Part shown: piece after piece, positions 31,695-40,360 of the stretch
Position numbering within the stretch: the first letter of the stretch is position 1
Layout of the letters: every line of letters starts with the position of its first letter
Assembly: GCF_019397265.1 (NCBI RefSeq)
Contig: NZ_CP068985.1
Coordinates: forward strand, 5,436,501-5,500,500
Direction of reading: 5' to 3'
DNA from: Nonomuraea coxensis DSM 45129
Lineage (GTDB): Bacteria > Actinomycetota > Actinomycetes > Streptosporangiales > Streptosporangiaceae
Length of the DNA: 64,000 bases
Program-made: the position numbers and the translations under genes
Notes under the pieces: generated by a model
Told to the model about the DNA's origin: nothing
Seen by the model: the letters and a program-made list of their open reading frames with translations, nothing else
Database searches by the model: none

Positions 31695-34600
31695 GTGAAC
31701 AAGTTAGTAAGCACATCGAAACGCGGCCGGCCCACCCCTGGACAATTAGCGATCGCAACGGTGCTCACGGTGACAGCATCGCTGCTCGTCGCAGGAACCA
31801 TTCCCTCAGCCCAGGCCGAACCGGAGCCGCCCGGATCGACCACTCCATCGATAACCACGTTTCCCCGGCCGGAGGATCCGGACGCGCCGTTACGCGCCGC
31901 GCTCGCCGAAGCGAAGAAAAATAACAAGCCGGTCGCGGTAGAAGCCGCGTACACCGAATCCTCGCGTACGTGGGCCTATCCGGACGGCCATCTGTCTACC
32001 CAGTCCTATAACGGCCCCGCCCAATTACGGCGCGGCAAGACATGGGCGTGGATCGACACCACCCTCGTGGAAGAGAACGGGGTACTCAGGCCCCGGCTGG
32101 CGAAGGCCGGGCTACGGCTGTCACCCGGCGGCGACGGACCGTTCGCCACCATCCGCATGGCGCGCGACACCAGCTTCGGCCTGTCCTGGCCCACCAGGCT
32201 CCCCAAGCCACAGATCAAGGGCAACGTCGCCACCTACACAGGCGTCGCCGGCCCTTCCGCCGACCTGGTGGTCACCGCGCTGCCCACCGGGTTCCGGCAT
32301 GACGTGGTACTGCGCGAGCGGCCGACCGGGCCGGTGGAGTTCCGCCTGCCGGTCCAGGCCCAGGGCGTCAAACTGGCCAAGACCAAATCCGGCGCGCTCA
32401 CCCTGTCCGACGACGAGGGCAAGGACAAGGACAAGAAGATCGCCTCAGCGCCCGCGCCCCGCATGTGGGACGCCGCGGCGGCCAAGGCCGACGCCAAGCA
32501 GCCGGGCCGCGAGGCCAAGGTCGCCACCGATGTGGTCAAGGGCGGCAACGGCGACACCGTCCTGGTGCTGAAGCCGGACGCGAAGTGGCTGGCCGACCCG
32601 GCGACCCAGTACCCGGTCACCGTGGACCCGACCACCACCCTGACCGTGACGCAGGAGACGTCGGTCATGTCCCCCAACTTGGGGACAGGCCCCGGTCAGG
32701 TGTCCCGGTCCAACCCCCGGACCTGCCCCACCCCCTCCACCTGCGGCTATACCAGAGAGTCCGCCACCCGCGCGCTGCTGGCCTTCGACACCGCGCCGAT
32801 CAACGGCCGCCAGGTGGTCAAGGCCACCATGCAACTGTCCCTGCACGGCGACGCCATCACGTGCAGCAGCCTGCAGGCGGTCATCGCCTCCCGCATCACC
32901 GAAGCGTGGGACGCCGACGACACCTACTGGGCCGACCAGCCGGCCACCAGCCCCGACGAACGCTCCTCTCTCGACCCCTGTGCCCAAGTACGCACCGACG
33001 GGGCGATCTGGAGCTGGAACCTGACCGCGATGGCCCAAGCCTGGGCCACCGGCACCGCCAACCACGGGCTGCAACTCCGGCTCGGCACCGAGTTGCCGGT
33101 GCCCAAGGACCTCAGCGAGTCGTACAACTTCTGGGCCCAGATGTGGGGCGGGTCCCGCGTTCCCAAGCTGAGCGTGGACTGGGTGCTCCCGCCGGAGATC
33201 CCCACCGTCGCCGCCGAGTCGATCGACTCCATGACCGGCAACGACGCCATCGCCCGCAGCACCAACGTCAAGGTCACCTACAAGTCCAGCGTCCCCGAGG
33301 CGACGAACCTGGACTACACCGTGACTGTCAACGACTCCACCATGGCGCCCCCGGCCGCCCAACTGCCCACCGGCGAAGCGGCATGGTGGAAGCTGGACGA
33401 AACCGCCGGCGCCAGCGCCGCCGACGCCACCGGCAAGGGCTTCACCGCCGCCCTGAGCGGCGCTTACAGCCGCGTCCCCGGCCAGCTCGGCCAGGCGGTC
33501 AAGCTGTCGCCCGGCGGCCTGATCCGCACCGGCGCACCGGTCCTGAACACCAATCAGAGCTACACCGTCACCGCCTGGGTACGGCTCGACAGCGGCGCCG
33601 GCGACCAGGCCGTGTTCTCCCAGATGGGCACCAACCAGCCCGGCTTCACCCTGGGCTACCTGGCCTCCAACGCCGCCGAACTGGACCAGCGCTGGATCCT
33701 CACCCTCAACGACACCGACACCCCCAACGCCAACCCGGTCCCGATCGGGTCGAAGAAGCTGGCCGGCGTCGGCCGCTGGACGCACCTGGCCGCCCAGTAC
33801 GACGCGACCGACCACAAGATGCGCCTGTACGTCGACGGCGAACTCAACGCCGAACGCGACCACACCGCCGGATGGAACGCCCGGGGCGCCTTCGAGATCG
33901 GCCGCGGCACCGTCATCGCCGGCGACGAGGCCACCCTCGACGGCGCCATCGACGACGTGCACGCCTACCAGCGGGTGCTCACCGGCGACGAGATCCGCTC
34001 CCTGGTCGGCGTCCCCGGCACCACCACCCACAACAACATCCCCTCCGGTCAGCCGCTGGACAAGGTCTTCACCCTGGACAACCCGGCCAGCTTCAAGTTC
34101 GTGGTCAAGGCCTGCCGTAGCGGCATCACCCCGCCCTCCTGCAACGAGAGCCCGGCCTACCGCATCACCTCGGACGCGCCCGTGCTGCCGTTCCAGACCG
34201 AGACCGGCATGGCGGACCCCACTCAGCCGATCCTCTCCGGCATGGTCAACCGCCCCTCCGGCGGAGCGGTGACGGCCAAGTACTACTTGTACGACAGCCA
34301 GGGCCTGCCGGTCGGCTCCGCCCCGCTCGGCAGCAGCACCGTCAACGGCGGGGAACGCGCCTCCTTGGAGGTCCCGGCCGGCATCGTGCAGCCTGGCAGG
34401 ACGTACAAGTGGCAGATGACGGCCTGCGTCACCGGCCCACAGGACGGCGGCGGCACTGGCCCGGGTCCGACTCCCACACCAACTTCTACGCCGACGCCCA
34501 CCTCCACCCCGACGCCCACGCCGACGCCCACGCCCACGCCCACGCCCACGCCGACCCCTACGCCGACCCCGGCTGGGCTCGTCGCAGCCTACGGAATGAA

Positions 34601-37460
34601 CGAAGGCACCGGCGACACCATCGCCGACCCGATCGGAGACCACGACGGCAGTGCCTTCGGCACCACCTGGGTCGCCGGCAAGTACGGCCAGGCGCTGTCC
34701 TTCAACGGCACCTACGGCACCGTGGACATCGAGGACTCGCCCTCCCTGCGTCTGAGCAACGCGCTCACCCTCTCAGCCTGGGTCAAGCCCAGCACACTGG
34801 ACAGTTGGCGCACCGTGATCGCCAAGGACAACGACAGCGTCTTCGACCTGTCCTACAGTCTCTATGCCGCCGCCGACGGCGGCCCCAGCGGCTGGTTCAA
34901 CGTCAACGGACAGTCCCAGTCCGTAGACGCCGCCAGCACCTTGACCGCCAACACCTGGGCGCACATCGCCGTCACCTACGACGGCAGCACCGCGCGCATC
35001 TACCGCAACGGCACCCAGATCGGCCAAGCCGGCTTCAGCGGCTCGGTCTCCAACGACGCCGGGTTGCTGCACATCGGCGGCAACGGCATCTACGGTGAGT
35101 ATTTCAAGGGCGTGATCGACGAAGTTCGCATCTACAACCGCGCCCAAACCGCAGCCCAGATCACCACCGACATGAACACGCCGATCGGCGGAGCGAGCTT
35201 GGCTCCCCTCGCCGCTCAGTCGTCCATCGCAGGTGCCACCACCACTGCCGGGGGCGTCATCGACGAAGTCTGCTCGCCGAAGACCGCACCGGTCTTGTTC
35301 GAGACCCCGGCAGCAGACGGTGAGATCATCGACACACCGAACAACGATGCGCAAATCACGCTGCAGCGCGACAACTTCGTCGCGAAAACAGTGAAGGTCG
35401 ATCCAACCGCGTGCGACGGTGGCCCCTGTGCAGTGGCGGACACCACAACTCTGCAGGTGGGCGGCAGCGGCGCGGAGAAGAAGGCGCTGATCCTGAAAGT
35501 CAAACTCGACGAGTTGCCGAGCGGCTCCGCGATCACCAAAGCGCTTCTCCACCTGGGCACGCCCACCTGTTCTTCCGGGCCCTGCCCTGAGGAGACGGTC
35601 GTTACCGCAGTGCCGCTCAAGAGCCCAGTGACTTCTACGACCAGCAGCTCGGACTTGGCGCAGGACATCGACCCCAGGGCCACCTACACCCTGCCGATGA
35701 ACGCGCCGCAGGCGGACATCGCCGTCGTTGCCGGCCAATGGCTCATGATCACTTCTAGCGGCGATGAAGCCATCACCTTCGGGGCCGCTGAATCCGCCAC
35801 GCCTACTTCGATCAACATCACCTACACTCCTCCGGAGCCGCCCGACTCTGTCATGAACCTCAGCACAGAGCCCGGCGACACGAGCGCGATCGCGAGTTGG
35901 GGACTTCCCGCGAGTACCGGCAGCACCGCTCTTTTGTCCGGCTACGATGTCGAGGTCGCCGAAGGCAGCGAAACCGTCAAGTCCATGTCGGTCGCGGACC
36001 CCTGGGTCGCGATCGACGGCCTGACCAACGGCACGGAATACACCGTCAAAGTCAGGGCGAAGACGCCGTACGGCACCAGCGCTTGGGCATCGGCGACAGT
36101 GACGCCGAAAGCGGCCCCGCCGCCCCCTGCCGATGAAGCAACCTGTGTGCTGGAAGTGACACCACCACCAGCCGGAGCCGCCAAGGCAACCACCGCTACC
36201 ACCGGGCAGAATTACGCCGATCGCATCAAGCGCTATTTCCAGGCCCAGGACGCGGTACTTGAGGGCCGAGCCGCCACTGTGTGGCAGGCTCCCGGCGTAA
36301 CACCAGAGGCGTCCGAGACGGCGATGGTCTCGCTGCTGAACAATCAACTCATCGAGGAGAAACTCCGGCAGGACGCCGCCGGCATCACCCGCAGCAACTC
36401 CACGGTCACGGTGGAGAACGTGGTCCCGAGAGAGGGCCCCGACGGTCGGGTATGGGTTACCGCGACTGTCAGGCGCACCTGGGAGATCGACGGGCCGGCC
36501 GCCGCTGCCGGCAGTTCGAAGACAACCAGCGTGGCAGGCGGCGTGGTCGAGCCCAGCGAGCCGATCATCGACATCTTCGTCTTCGACCGGTGCGGCGGCC
36601 TCACGATCATCCAAGTTGCGCTCGAAGTGGAGTCGGATCCCTCAGACTTCATGGGCGACAACGACGAGGTTGAACTGCTCAAGCAAGAGGTCCAGTGGGA
36701 CAATTTCCTGATCCCCGGCCATACCCGTTCGACCATGGCCGGCGACGCCTGTGACCGGACACAGGCGCCGTTCCTCCCAGGAAAGCTCACAAAAACCAAG
36801 AAGGTCATCTACGCAGGCGCCAAGGGAATGTATTTCACGGTCACCGGAGTAGCACAGTGGGACAGGTGCCATGGGCGCCCCGACACCACGGCATGGACAG
36901 TCGACAAGATGGCGGCCTCAGCTGTCATCTGGACGAGCAACGCCTTCCGGGACCCGGGAAAGAAAACACAGAACGCATGGGTCCGTAACACCGCCCAGAA
37001 GAAGCGGAACGATCGTCTCATCCAACTCACATCGGTCGACGTGGCCGCATCCCCCTGTTTTGTGGCCGTGCAGACGCAATGGCAGTTCGGTGTGCAGATC
37101 GGTGCCGAGCTGTCGGGCGGTTTTCCTGCTCAATGGGTGAACGTCTCGTACAGCGGCGCCTTCTCCGGGGTCTACAGCCAGATGAAGACGAAGGATTGCC
37201 CCAGTCCTTCGAGTACTGCAGGGAGTCCGGGGGGCAACAACGGACCGATCATCGGCGCCGGAACGTACAAGAGGGCTTTCCGGACCCGTGTGGGGGTCCT
37301 GAGCGACGCTGTTCAGGGAACCTGCTGGCAGGGGGCGACAACTCCCTGCTCCCTGGAGAAGTTCCAGGTCATCTCAGCAGGCGCGTTCCATATACGAGAA
37401 GACAAGGGGCTCATAGACACGAATATCCTTCCGGTTCCCTCAGGATGGGTCAACTGGTAG
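31695..37460 (+). CDS. Very large secreted multidomain LamG protein
   Basis: A 1,921-residue exported protein. The N-terminus is a signal peptide (basic RGRPT, hydrophobic LAIATVLTVTASLLVAG, cleavage after SAQA near residue 41). Then come an N-terminal region with the DNRLRE-type pattern of actinomycete cell-surface proteins (RALLAFDTAP), a first LamG/concanavalin-like domain (EAAWWKLDETAG to about 775), a Thr-Pro linker, a second LamG domain (LVAAYGMNEGTG), a second DNRLRE-like region, a fibronectin III domain (PPDSVMNLSTEPGD), and an unassigned C-terminal 400 residues. GTG 31695 with AGAGGTG is preferred to ATG 31608. It interrupts the sugar genes and has no evident biosynthetic role. Confidence 0.85.
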   Translation: MNKLVSTSKRGRPTPGQLAIATVLTVTASLLVAGTIPSAQAEPEPPGSTTPSITTFPRPEDPDAPLRAALAEAKKNNKPVAVEAAYTESSRTWAYPDGHLSTQSYNGPAQLRRGKTWAWIDTTLVEENGVLRPRLAKAGLRLSPGGDGPFATIRMARDTSFGLSWPTRLPKPQIKGNVATYTGVAGPSADLVVTALPTGFRHDVVLRERPTGPVEFRLPVQAQGVKLAKTKSGALTLSDDEGKDKDKKIASAPAPRMWDAAAAKADAKQPGREAKVATDVVKGGNGDTVLVLKPDAKWLADPATQYPVTVDPTTTLTVTQETSVMSPNLGTGPGQVSRSNPRTCPTPSTCGYTRESATRALLAFDTAPINGRQVVKATMQLSLHGDAITCSSLQAVIASRITEAWDADDTYWADQPATSPDERSSLDPCAQVRTDGAIWSWNLTAMAQAWATGTANHGLQLRLGTELPVPKDLSESYNFWAQMWGGSRVPKLSVDWVLPPEIPTVAAESIDSMTGNDAIARSTNVKVTYKSSVPEATNLDYTVTVNDSTMAPPAAQLPTGEAAWWKLDETAGASAADATGKGFTAALSGAYSRVPGQLGQAVKLSPGGLIRTGAPVLNTNQSYTVTAWVRLDSGAGDQAVFSQMGTNQPGFTLGYLASNAAELDQRWILTLNDTDTPNANPVPIGSKKLAGVGRWTHLAAQYDATDHKMRLYVDGELNAERDHTAGWNARGAFEIGRGTVIAGDEATLDGAIDDVHAYQRVLTGDEIRSLVGVPGTTTHNNIPSGQPLDKVFTLDNPASFKFVVKACRSGITPPSCNESPAYRITSDAPVLPFQTETGMADPTQPILSGMVNRPSGGAVTAKYYLYDSQGLPVGSAPLGSSTVNGGERASLEVPAGIVQPGRTYKWQMTACVTGPQDGGGTGPGPTPTPTSTPTPTSTPTPTPTPTPTPTPTPTPTPTPAGLVAAYGMNEGTGDTIADPIGDHDGSAFGTTWVAGKYGQALSFNGTYGTVDIEDSPSLRLSNALTLSAWVKPSTLDSWRTVIAKDNDSVFDLSYSLYAAADGGPSGWFNVNGQSQSVDAASTLTANTWAHIAVTYDGSTARIYRNGTQIGQAGFSGSVSNDAGLLHIGGNGIYGEYFKGVIDEVRIYNRAQTAAQITTDMNTPIGGASLAPLAAQSSIAGATTTAGGVIDEVCSPKTAPVLFETPAADGEIIDTPNNDAQITLQRDNFVAKTVKVDPTACDGGPCAVADTTTLQVGGSGAEKKALILKVKLDELPSGSAITKALLHLGTPTCSSGPCPEETVVTAVPLKSPVTSTTSSSDLAQDIDPRATYTLPMNAPQADIAVVAGQWLMITSSGDEAITFGAAESATPTSINITYTPPEPPDSVMNLSTEPGDTSAIASWGLPASTGSTALLSGYDVEVAEGSETVKSMSVADPWVAIDGLTNGTEYTVKVRAKTPYGTSAWASATVTPKAAPPPPADEATCVLEVTPPPAGAAKATTATTGQNYADRIKRYFQAQDAVLEGRAATVWQAPGVTPEASETAMVSLLNNQLIEEKLRQDAAGITRSNSTVTVENVVPREGPDGRVWVTATVRRTWEIDGPAAAAGSSKTTSVAGGVVEPSEPIIDIFVFDRCGGLTIIQVALEVESDPSDFMGDNDEVELLKQEVQWDNFLIPGHTRSTMAGDACDRTQAPFLPGKLTKTKKVIYAGAKGMYFTVTGVAQWDRCHGRPDTTAWTVDKMAASAVIWTSNAFRDPGKKTQNAWVRNTAQKKRNDRLIQLTSVDVAASPCFVAVQTQWQFGVQIGAELSGGFPAQWVNVSYSGAFSGVYSQMKTKDCPSPSSTAGSPGGNNGPIIGAGTYKRAFRTRVGVLSDAVQGTCWQGATTPCSLEKFQVISAGAFHIREDKGLIDTNILPVPSGWVNW
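34469..34572 (+). repeat. Thr-Pro linker repeat
   Basis: Repeats of CCCACG/CCGACG hexamers encode an extended (Thr-Pro)n linker between the first and second halves of the LamG protein, a common extracellular spacer. The repetitiveness may cause length variation between strains. Confidence 0.85.
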
Positions 37461-37479
37461 GTCTCCACTTACACCTGTG

Positions 37480-37500
37480 CCCCTGAGAACGTCTCAGGGG
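37480..37500. terminator. Hairpin terminator 1 after the LamG gene
   Basis: A perfect 9-bp inverted repeat, CCCCTGAGA (37480-37488) and TCTCAGGGG (37492-37500), with a 3-base loop, 20 bases past the LamG stop codon. Confidence 0.65.
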
Positions 37501-37507
37501 TAAGTGC

Positions 37508-37539
37508 GGGCCCGGCTGGGCGTAACCCCAGCCGGGCCC
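37508..37539. terminator. Hairpin terminator 2, strong
   Basis: A perfect 13-bp GC-rich stem, GGGCCCGGCTGGG (37508-37520) paired with 37527-37539, with a 6-base loop. Together with the preceding hairpin it insulates the LamG gene from the convergent sugar genes. Confidence 0.75.
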
Positions 37540-37804
37540 TGTCCTGCAGATCACGCATCGCGAGCCGAGCATCCGGTGAACAACACCCCGGCATACACGC
37601 AGGCACCGTGCGATTCCGGCGCGGATTCCGGATGCACCCTGCTATCGCCTGGTCCATCTGAGCTCTCCCGCGCGGTCGCCACCGACCTCCACCATCGACC
37701 CGTTCAGGCATCGCCCTTGATGACTTGAGAAAAGGTCACAGGCATGACCGGCCTCCGCGTTGTCGCACCAGGCGGGCGACGGGTCGAAACCCCCCTCGAA
37801 CGCT

Positions 37805-38374
37805 TCAGCCGTCGTAGCGGGGCAGGAGGCCCTGGGCGGCGGCTTCGGCGAGGGTGGGGGCGCGGCGGTCGCGGTCGGAGAGGACCGGTGGGCCGGGCGG
37901 GAGGCGCAGGGCGAGTTCCGGGTCGAAGACGGACAGGGCGAGCTCGTGTTCCCTGCGGTACTCCTCCGACAGCATGTAGCACACGGCCGTGCCGTCCTCC
38001 AGGGCGGCGAAGGCGTGGCCGACGCCGGGCGGGAGGTAGACGGCGGCGCCGGTCGCGGGCGTCAGTTCCAGGGACTCCCACCGGCCGAACGTCGGCGAGC
38101 CGGACCGCAGGTCGACCACGTAGTCCAGGGCCCGCCCCGCGGCGCAGTAGACGTACTTGGCGGTGCCGGGCGGGACGAGGGTGTAGTGGAGGCCGCGCAC
38201 CACGCCGCGCGCGGAGACGCTTCTGCTGGCCTGGGCGACGGGGAAGAGACGCCGCCCGGTCGCGGCGGCGAAGGCCCGCTCCTGGTACGGCGAGGCGAAG
38301 TCGCCGCGCTCGTCGGCGAAGACGTCGGGGAAGAAGGCGTAGGCGCCGGCGACGGCGAGTTCGCGGTGCCGCAT
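37805..38374 (-). CDS. dTDP-4-keto-6-deoxyhexose epimerase (RmlC/EvaD-like)
   Basis: A 189-residue cupin enzyme of the RmlC family. It carries DVFADERGDFASPYQ, the catalytic-base histidine in ARGVVRGLHYTLVPPG, KYVYCAAGRALDYVVDLR and a conserved tyrosine in CYMLSEEY. The family epimerises C3 and/or C5 of dTDP-4-keto sugars; with an amino and a C-methyl at C3, a mainly 5-epimerising (EvaD-like) action giving an L-sugar is the likely role. It lies 4 bases after the C-methyltransferase gene, in the same leftward unit. Confidence 0.9.
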   Translation of the reverse strand: MRHRELAVAGAYAFFPDVFADERGDFASPYQERAFAAATGRRLFPVAQASRSVSARGVVRGLHYTLVPPGTAKYVYCAAGRALDYVVDLRSGSPTFGRWESLELTPATGAAVYLPPGVGHAFAALEDGTAVCYMLSEEYRREHELALSVFDPELALRLPPGPPVLSDRDRRAPTLAEAAAQGLLPRYDG

Positions 38375-38378
38375 CGGC

Positions 38379-39599
38379 TCAGGCCCGTACCAGGTGGACC
38401 TCGGGGACGTAGAGGATCCACGTCCCTCCGGCCGCGCCGAAGCCGCTCTCCTTGGCCATGATCTCGGCCGCGTGGTTCCAGGCGAACAGCACCGCGTAGT
38501 CGGGGTAGGGGTCGGCGAACGCCTCGGGGCCGCGTACGGGGATGTGCGAGCCGGGCGTGAGCCTGCCCTGCTTGGCGGGGGTGGTGTCGCTGACGAACGT
38601 GATCAGGTCGGGGCCGATGCCGCAGTAGTTGAGCACGGTGGCGCTCTTGGCGGTGGCGCCGTAGCCGTAGACGCGGGCGCCCTGGTCGCGCAGGCCGGTG
38701 AGCAGCGTGACCAGGCGGTCGCGGGTGCCGGCGACGCGGGCGGCGAAGCGGCGCAGGGTGGCGGGCTCGTGCAGCGCGGCGGCCTCCTCGGCGGCCAGCA
38801 GCTCGGCGACGGCCGGGGCGGGGGTGCGGGCGCCCTGGCGGGCGAGGGTGTAGCGGACCTCGCCGCCGTGCACGGGCAGGCGTTCGACGTCGACGAGCTC
38901 GAAGCCGTGGCGGCGGGCCAGGCCGCGTACGGAGGTGGCGCTGAAGTAGTAGAAGTGCTCGTCGTAGATCTGGTCGAAGGAGGCGCGTTCGACGATGTCG
39001 CCGAGGTAGGGGTCCTCGAAGACGAACACGCCGCCGGGCCGCAGCAGGGTGTCCAGCCCTTCCATGATCGAGTCGAGGTAGGGGATGTGGCAGAGGGTGT
39101 TGGCCGCGTAGACGACGTCGGCGGGCCCGTCCTCGGCCAGGACGGCGGCGGCGGTGGCGGCCTCGAAGAAGTCCTTGCGCACCCGTACGCCCTTGGCGGC
39201 CGCGACGTCGGCGACCCCGCCGGACGGCTCGACGCCGAGGTGCCGCACGCCGGCGTCGGCGATCACCGCCAGCATGGCGCCGTCGTTGCAGCCCAGCTCG
39301 ACCACGAACGGGTCGGGCCCGGTCAGCTCGGTGGTGAGCAGCCGCTTGGCGAGGCTCTCGAAGTGCTCGCGCATGACGGCCGAGCCGGAGGACAGGTAGG
39401 GGTAGTCCGCGTGGAACATGCGTTCGCGCGGCACCTCCTCCAGGAGCTGGACCGTGGAGCAGCCGGCGCACACGCCGGCGGCGAGGTGGAAGGCGAACGG
39501 CTCGGCCGGGTCGCCGGGTGCGGCGAACGCGTCGGAGAGCGGCTGGCTCCCGAAGTCGGCGAACGGGTGGAGACGGCCCGAACAGATCCGGCACGCCAT
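38379..39599 (-). CDS. dTDP-sugar C-3 methyltransferase (EvaC/TylCIII-like)
   Basis: A 406-residue SAM-dependent C-methyltransferase. The N-terminal zinc-binding region has CRICSG and CAGCSTVQ, followed by the SAM motif FVVELGCNDGAML near residue 100, DEHFYYFSA, and a C-terminal Rossmann-like domain (VYGYGATAKSATVLNYCG). This three-part layout is that of TylCIII and EvaC, which methylate C3 of 4-keto-2,6-dideoxysugars, here predicted for a vancosamine-class branched amino sugar. It is co-directional with the epimerase gene. Confidence 0.93.
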   Translation of the reverse strand: MACRICSGRLHPFADFGSQPLSDAFAAPGDPAEPFAFHLAAGVCAGCSTVQLLEEVPRERMFHADYPYLSSGSAVMREHFESLAKRLLTTELTGPDPFVVELGCNDGAMLAVIADAGVRHLGVEPSGGVADVAAAKGVRVRKDFFEAATAAAVLAEDGPADVVYAANTLCHIPYLDSIMEGLDTLLRPGGVFVFEDPYLGDIVERASFDQIYDEHFYYFSATSVRGLARRHGFELVDVERLPVHGGEVRYTLARQGARTPAPAVAELLAAEEAAALHEPATLRRFAARVAGTRDRLVTLLTGLRDQGARVYGYGATAKSATVLNYCGIGPDLITFVSDTTPAKQGRLTPGSHIPVRGPEAFADPYPDYAVLFAWNHAAEIMAKESGFGAAGGTWILYVPEVHLVRA

Positions 39600-39609
39600 G
39601 AGGTCCTCC

Positions 39610-40200
39610 TCAGGTCGGTGGGCGGCGGTATCGCACCCAGACGTCGCCGGTCTGCACGTAGCCGGTGAGGCGCACGGTGACGCCGTCGGCGGCGAGCGGC
39701 ACGGGCGGGTGGTTGTGGACGGCGCCCATCCAGCGGCGGACGACGTCCTCGTCGCGCACCCGCCAGCCTCGCGGGACCACGACGACGATGTCGCCGAACC
39801 AGGAGGTGATCTCGACGTCGAGCACGACCTCGCGGTGGGGGCACTCGGCCCGGGTGAAGTCGATCCGCGCCTTGCCCCAGCGGCCCGCCTTGGCGCTGAT
39901 GTGCGCGGGGACCCTCCAGCGGCCCGCCTGTTCGACCCGGCCGCTGACCGTGTGCAGCTCCAGCGCGCCTGCGGCGTCGGCGAACACGGGCACCGGGACG
40001 GGCGGGGACGGGACGCCGGGGACCGGCAGGTCGGCGACGACCTCGTCCAGGTCGCCGAGCGTGCGCGCGGTGTAGGCGCGGTCGACGCGCTCGTGCAGCT
40101 CCTCCAGGGTGATGCGCCCTTCGGCGACCGCGACGCGGAGCATCTCGGCCACGCGCTCGCGGTCGCGGTCGCCGGCCCGCACTTCCCGATGATCGGTCAT
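39610..40200 (-). CDS. DUF1707 / SHOCT-like domain protein
   Basis: A 196-residue protein whose first 55 residues (REVRAGDRDRERVAEML, ITLEELHERVDRAYTART) form the DUF1707 short helical domain common in actinomycete membrane-associated proteins. The C-terminal 100 residues are beta-rich (VVLDVEITSWFGDIVVVVP), resembling a DUF2154/LiaF-like domain. No transmembrane segment is seen. It has no recognised role in sugar synthesis. ATG 40200 is preferred over GTG 40209. It is divergent from the 2,3-dehydratase gene. Confidence 0.82.
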   Translation of the reverse strand: MTDHREVRAGDRDRERVAEMLRVAVAEGRITLEELHERVDRAYTARTLGDLDEVVADLPVPGVPSPPVPVPVFADAAGALELHTVSGRVEQAGRWRVPAHISAKAGRWGKARIDFTRAECPHREVVLDVEITSWFGDIVVVVPRGWRVRDEDVVRRWMGAVHNHPPVPLAADGVTVRLTGYVQTGDVWVRYRRPPT

Positions 40201-40243
40201 GGCGTCCACAGTAAAAGGCTACGAAGATCCGGCCCAGCCGAAG

Positions 40244-40290
40244 AACCCCTAACCAGCGGGCAGGGGGCGGCGGCCGGGCGGGCAGGGGTT
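40244..40290. promoter_or_regulatory. YAGGGG-repeat operator region before the 2,3-dehydratase gene
   Basis: AACCCCTA lies at 40244-40251 (TAGGGGTT on the minus strand), CAGGGG at 40261-40266 and CAGGGGTT at 40283-40290. The last two are 22 bp (two helical-type periods of 11) apart. The outer elements form an inverted repeat of AACCCCT/AGGGGTT. The same motif recurs at other promoters of this cluster. Confidence 0.5.
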
Positions 40291-40360
40291 GAGGCGCGGC
40301 TGCCCGCGTGACAGCTTCGGCGGCATCGGACCTCGGCGGACGCTGGGAGGGGGTGCCGTC

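Larger units (their letters stand above)
37461..37804. other. Intergenic stretch with two hairpins between convergent genes
   Basis: 344 bases between the LamG gene (rightward) and the epimerase gene (leftward). The first 80 bases hold two strong hairpins, listed separately. The remaining sequence (37540-37804) has no gene I can support. It is GC-moderate and contains short frames without coding character, possibly a decayed remnant of an insertion. Confidence 0.6.

Noticed and set aside
34469..34572. CRISPR-like repeat
   Set aside because: The repeats are in-frame hexamers coding Thr-Pro with no spacers.
37770..37804. Possible tRNA 3' end or attachment site (GGGTCGAAACCCCCCTCG)
   Set aside because: The T-arm-like sequence does not fold with a matching acceptor, D-arm or anticodon arm upstream, and no integrase is near.
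31568..37804. Mobile element carrying the LamG gene
   Set aside because: No transposase, terminal inverted repeats or target duplication were seen; only an accessory-gene interpretation remains.
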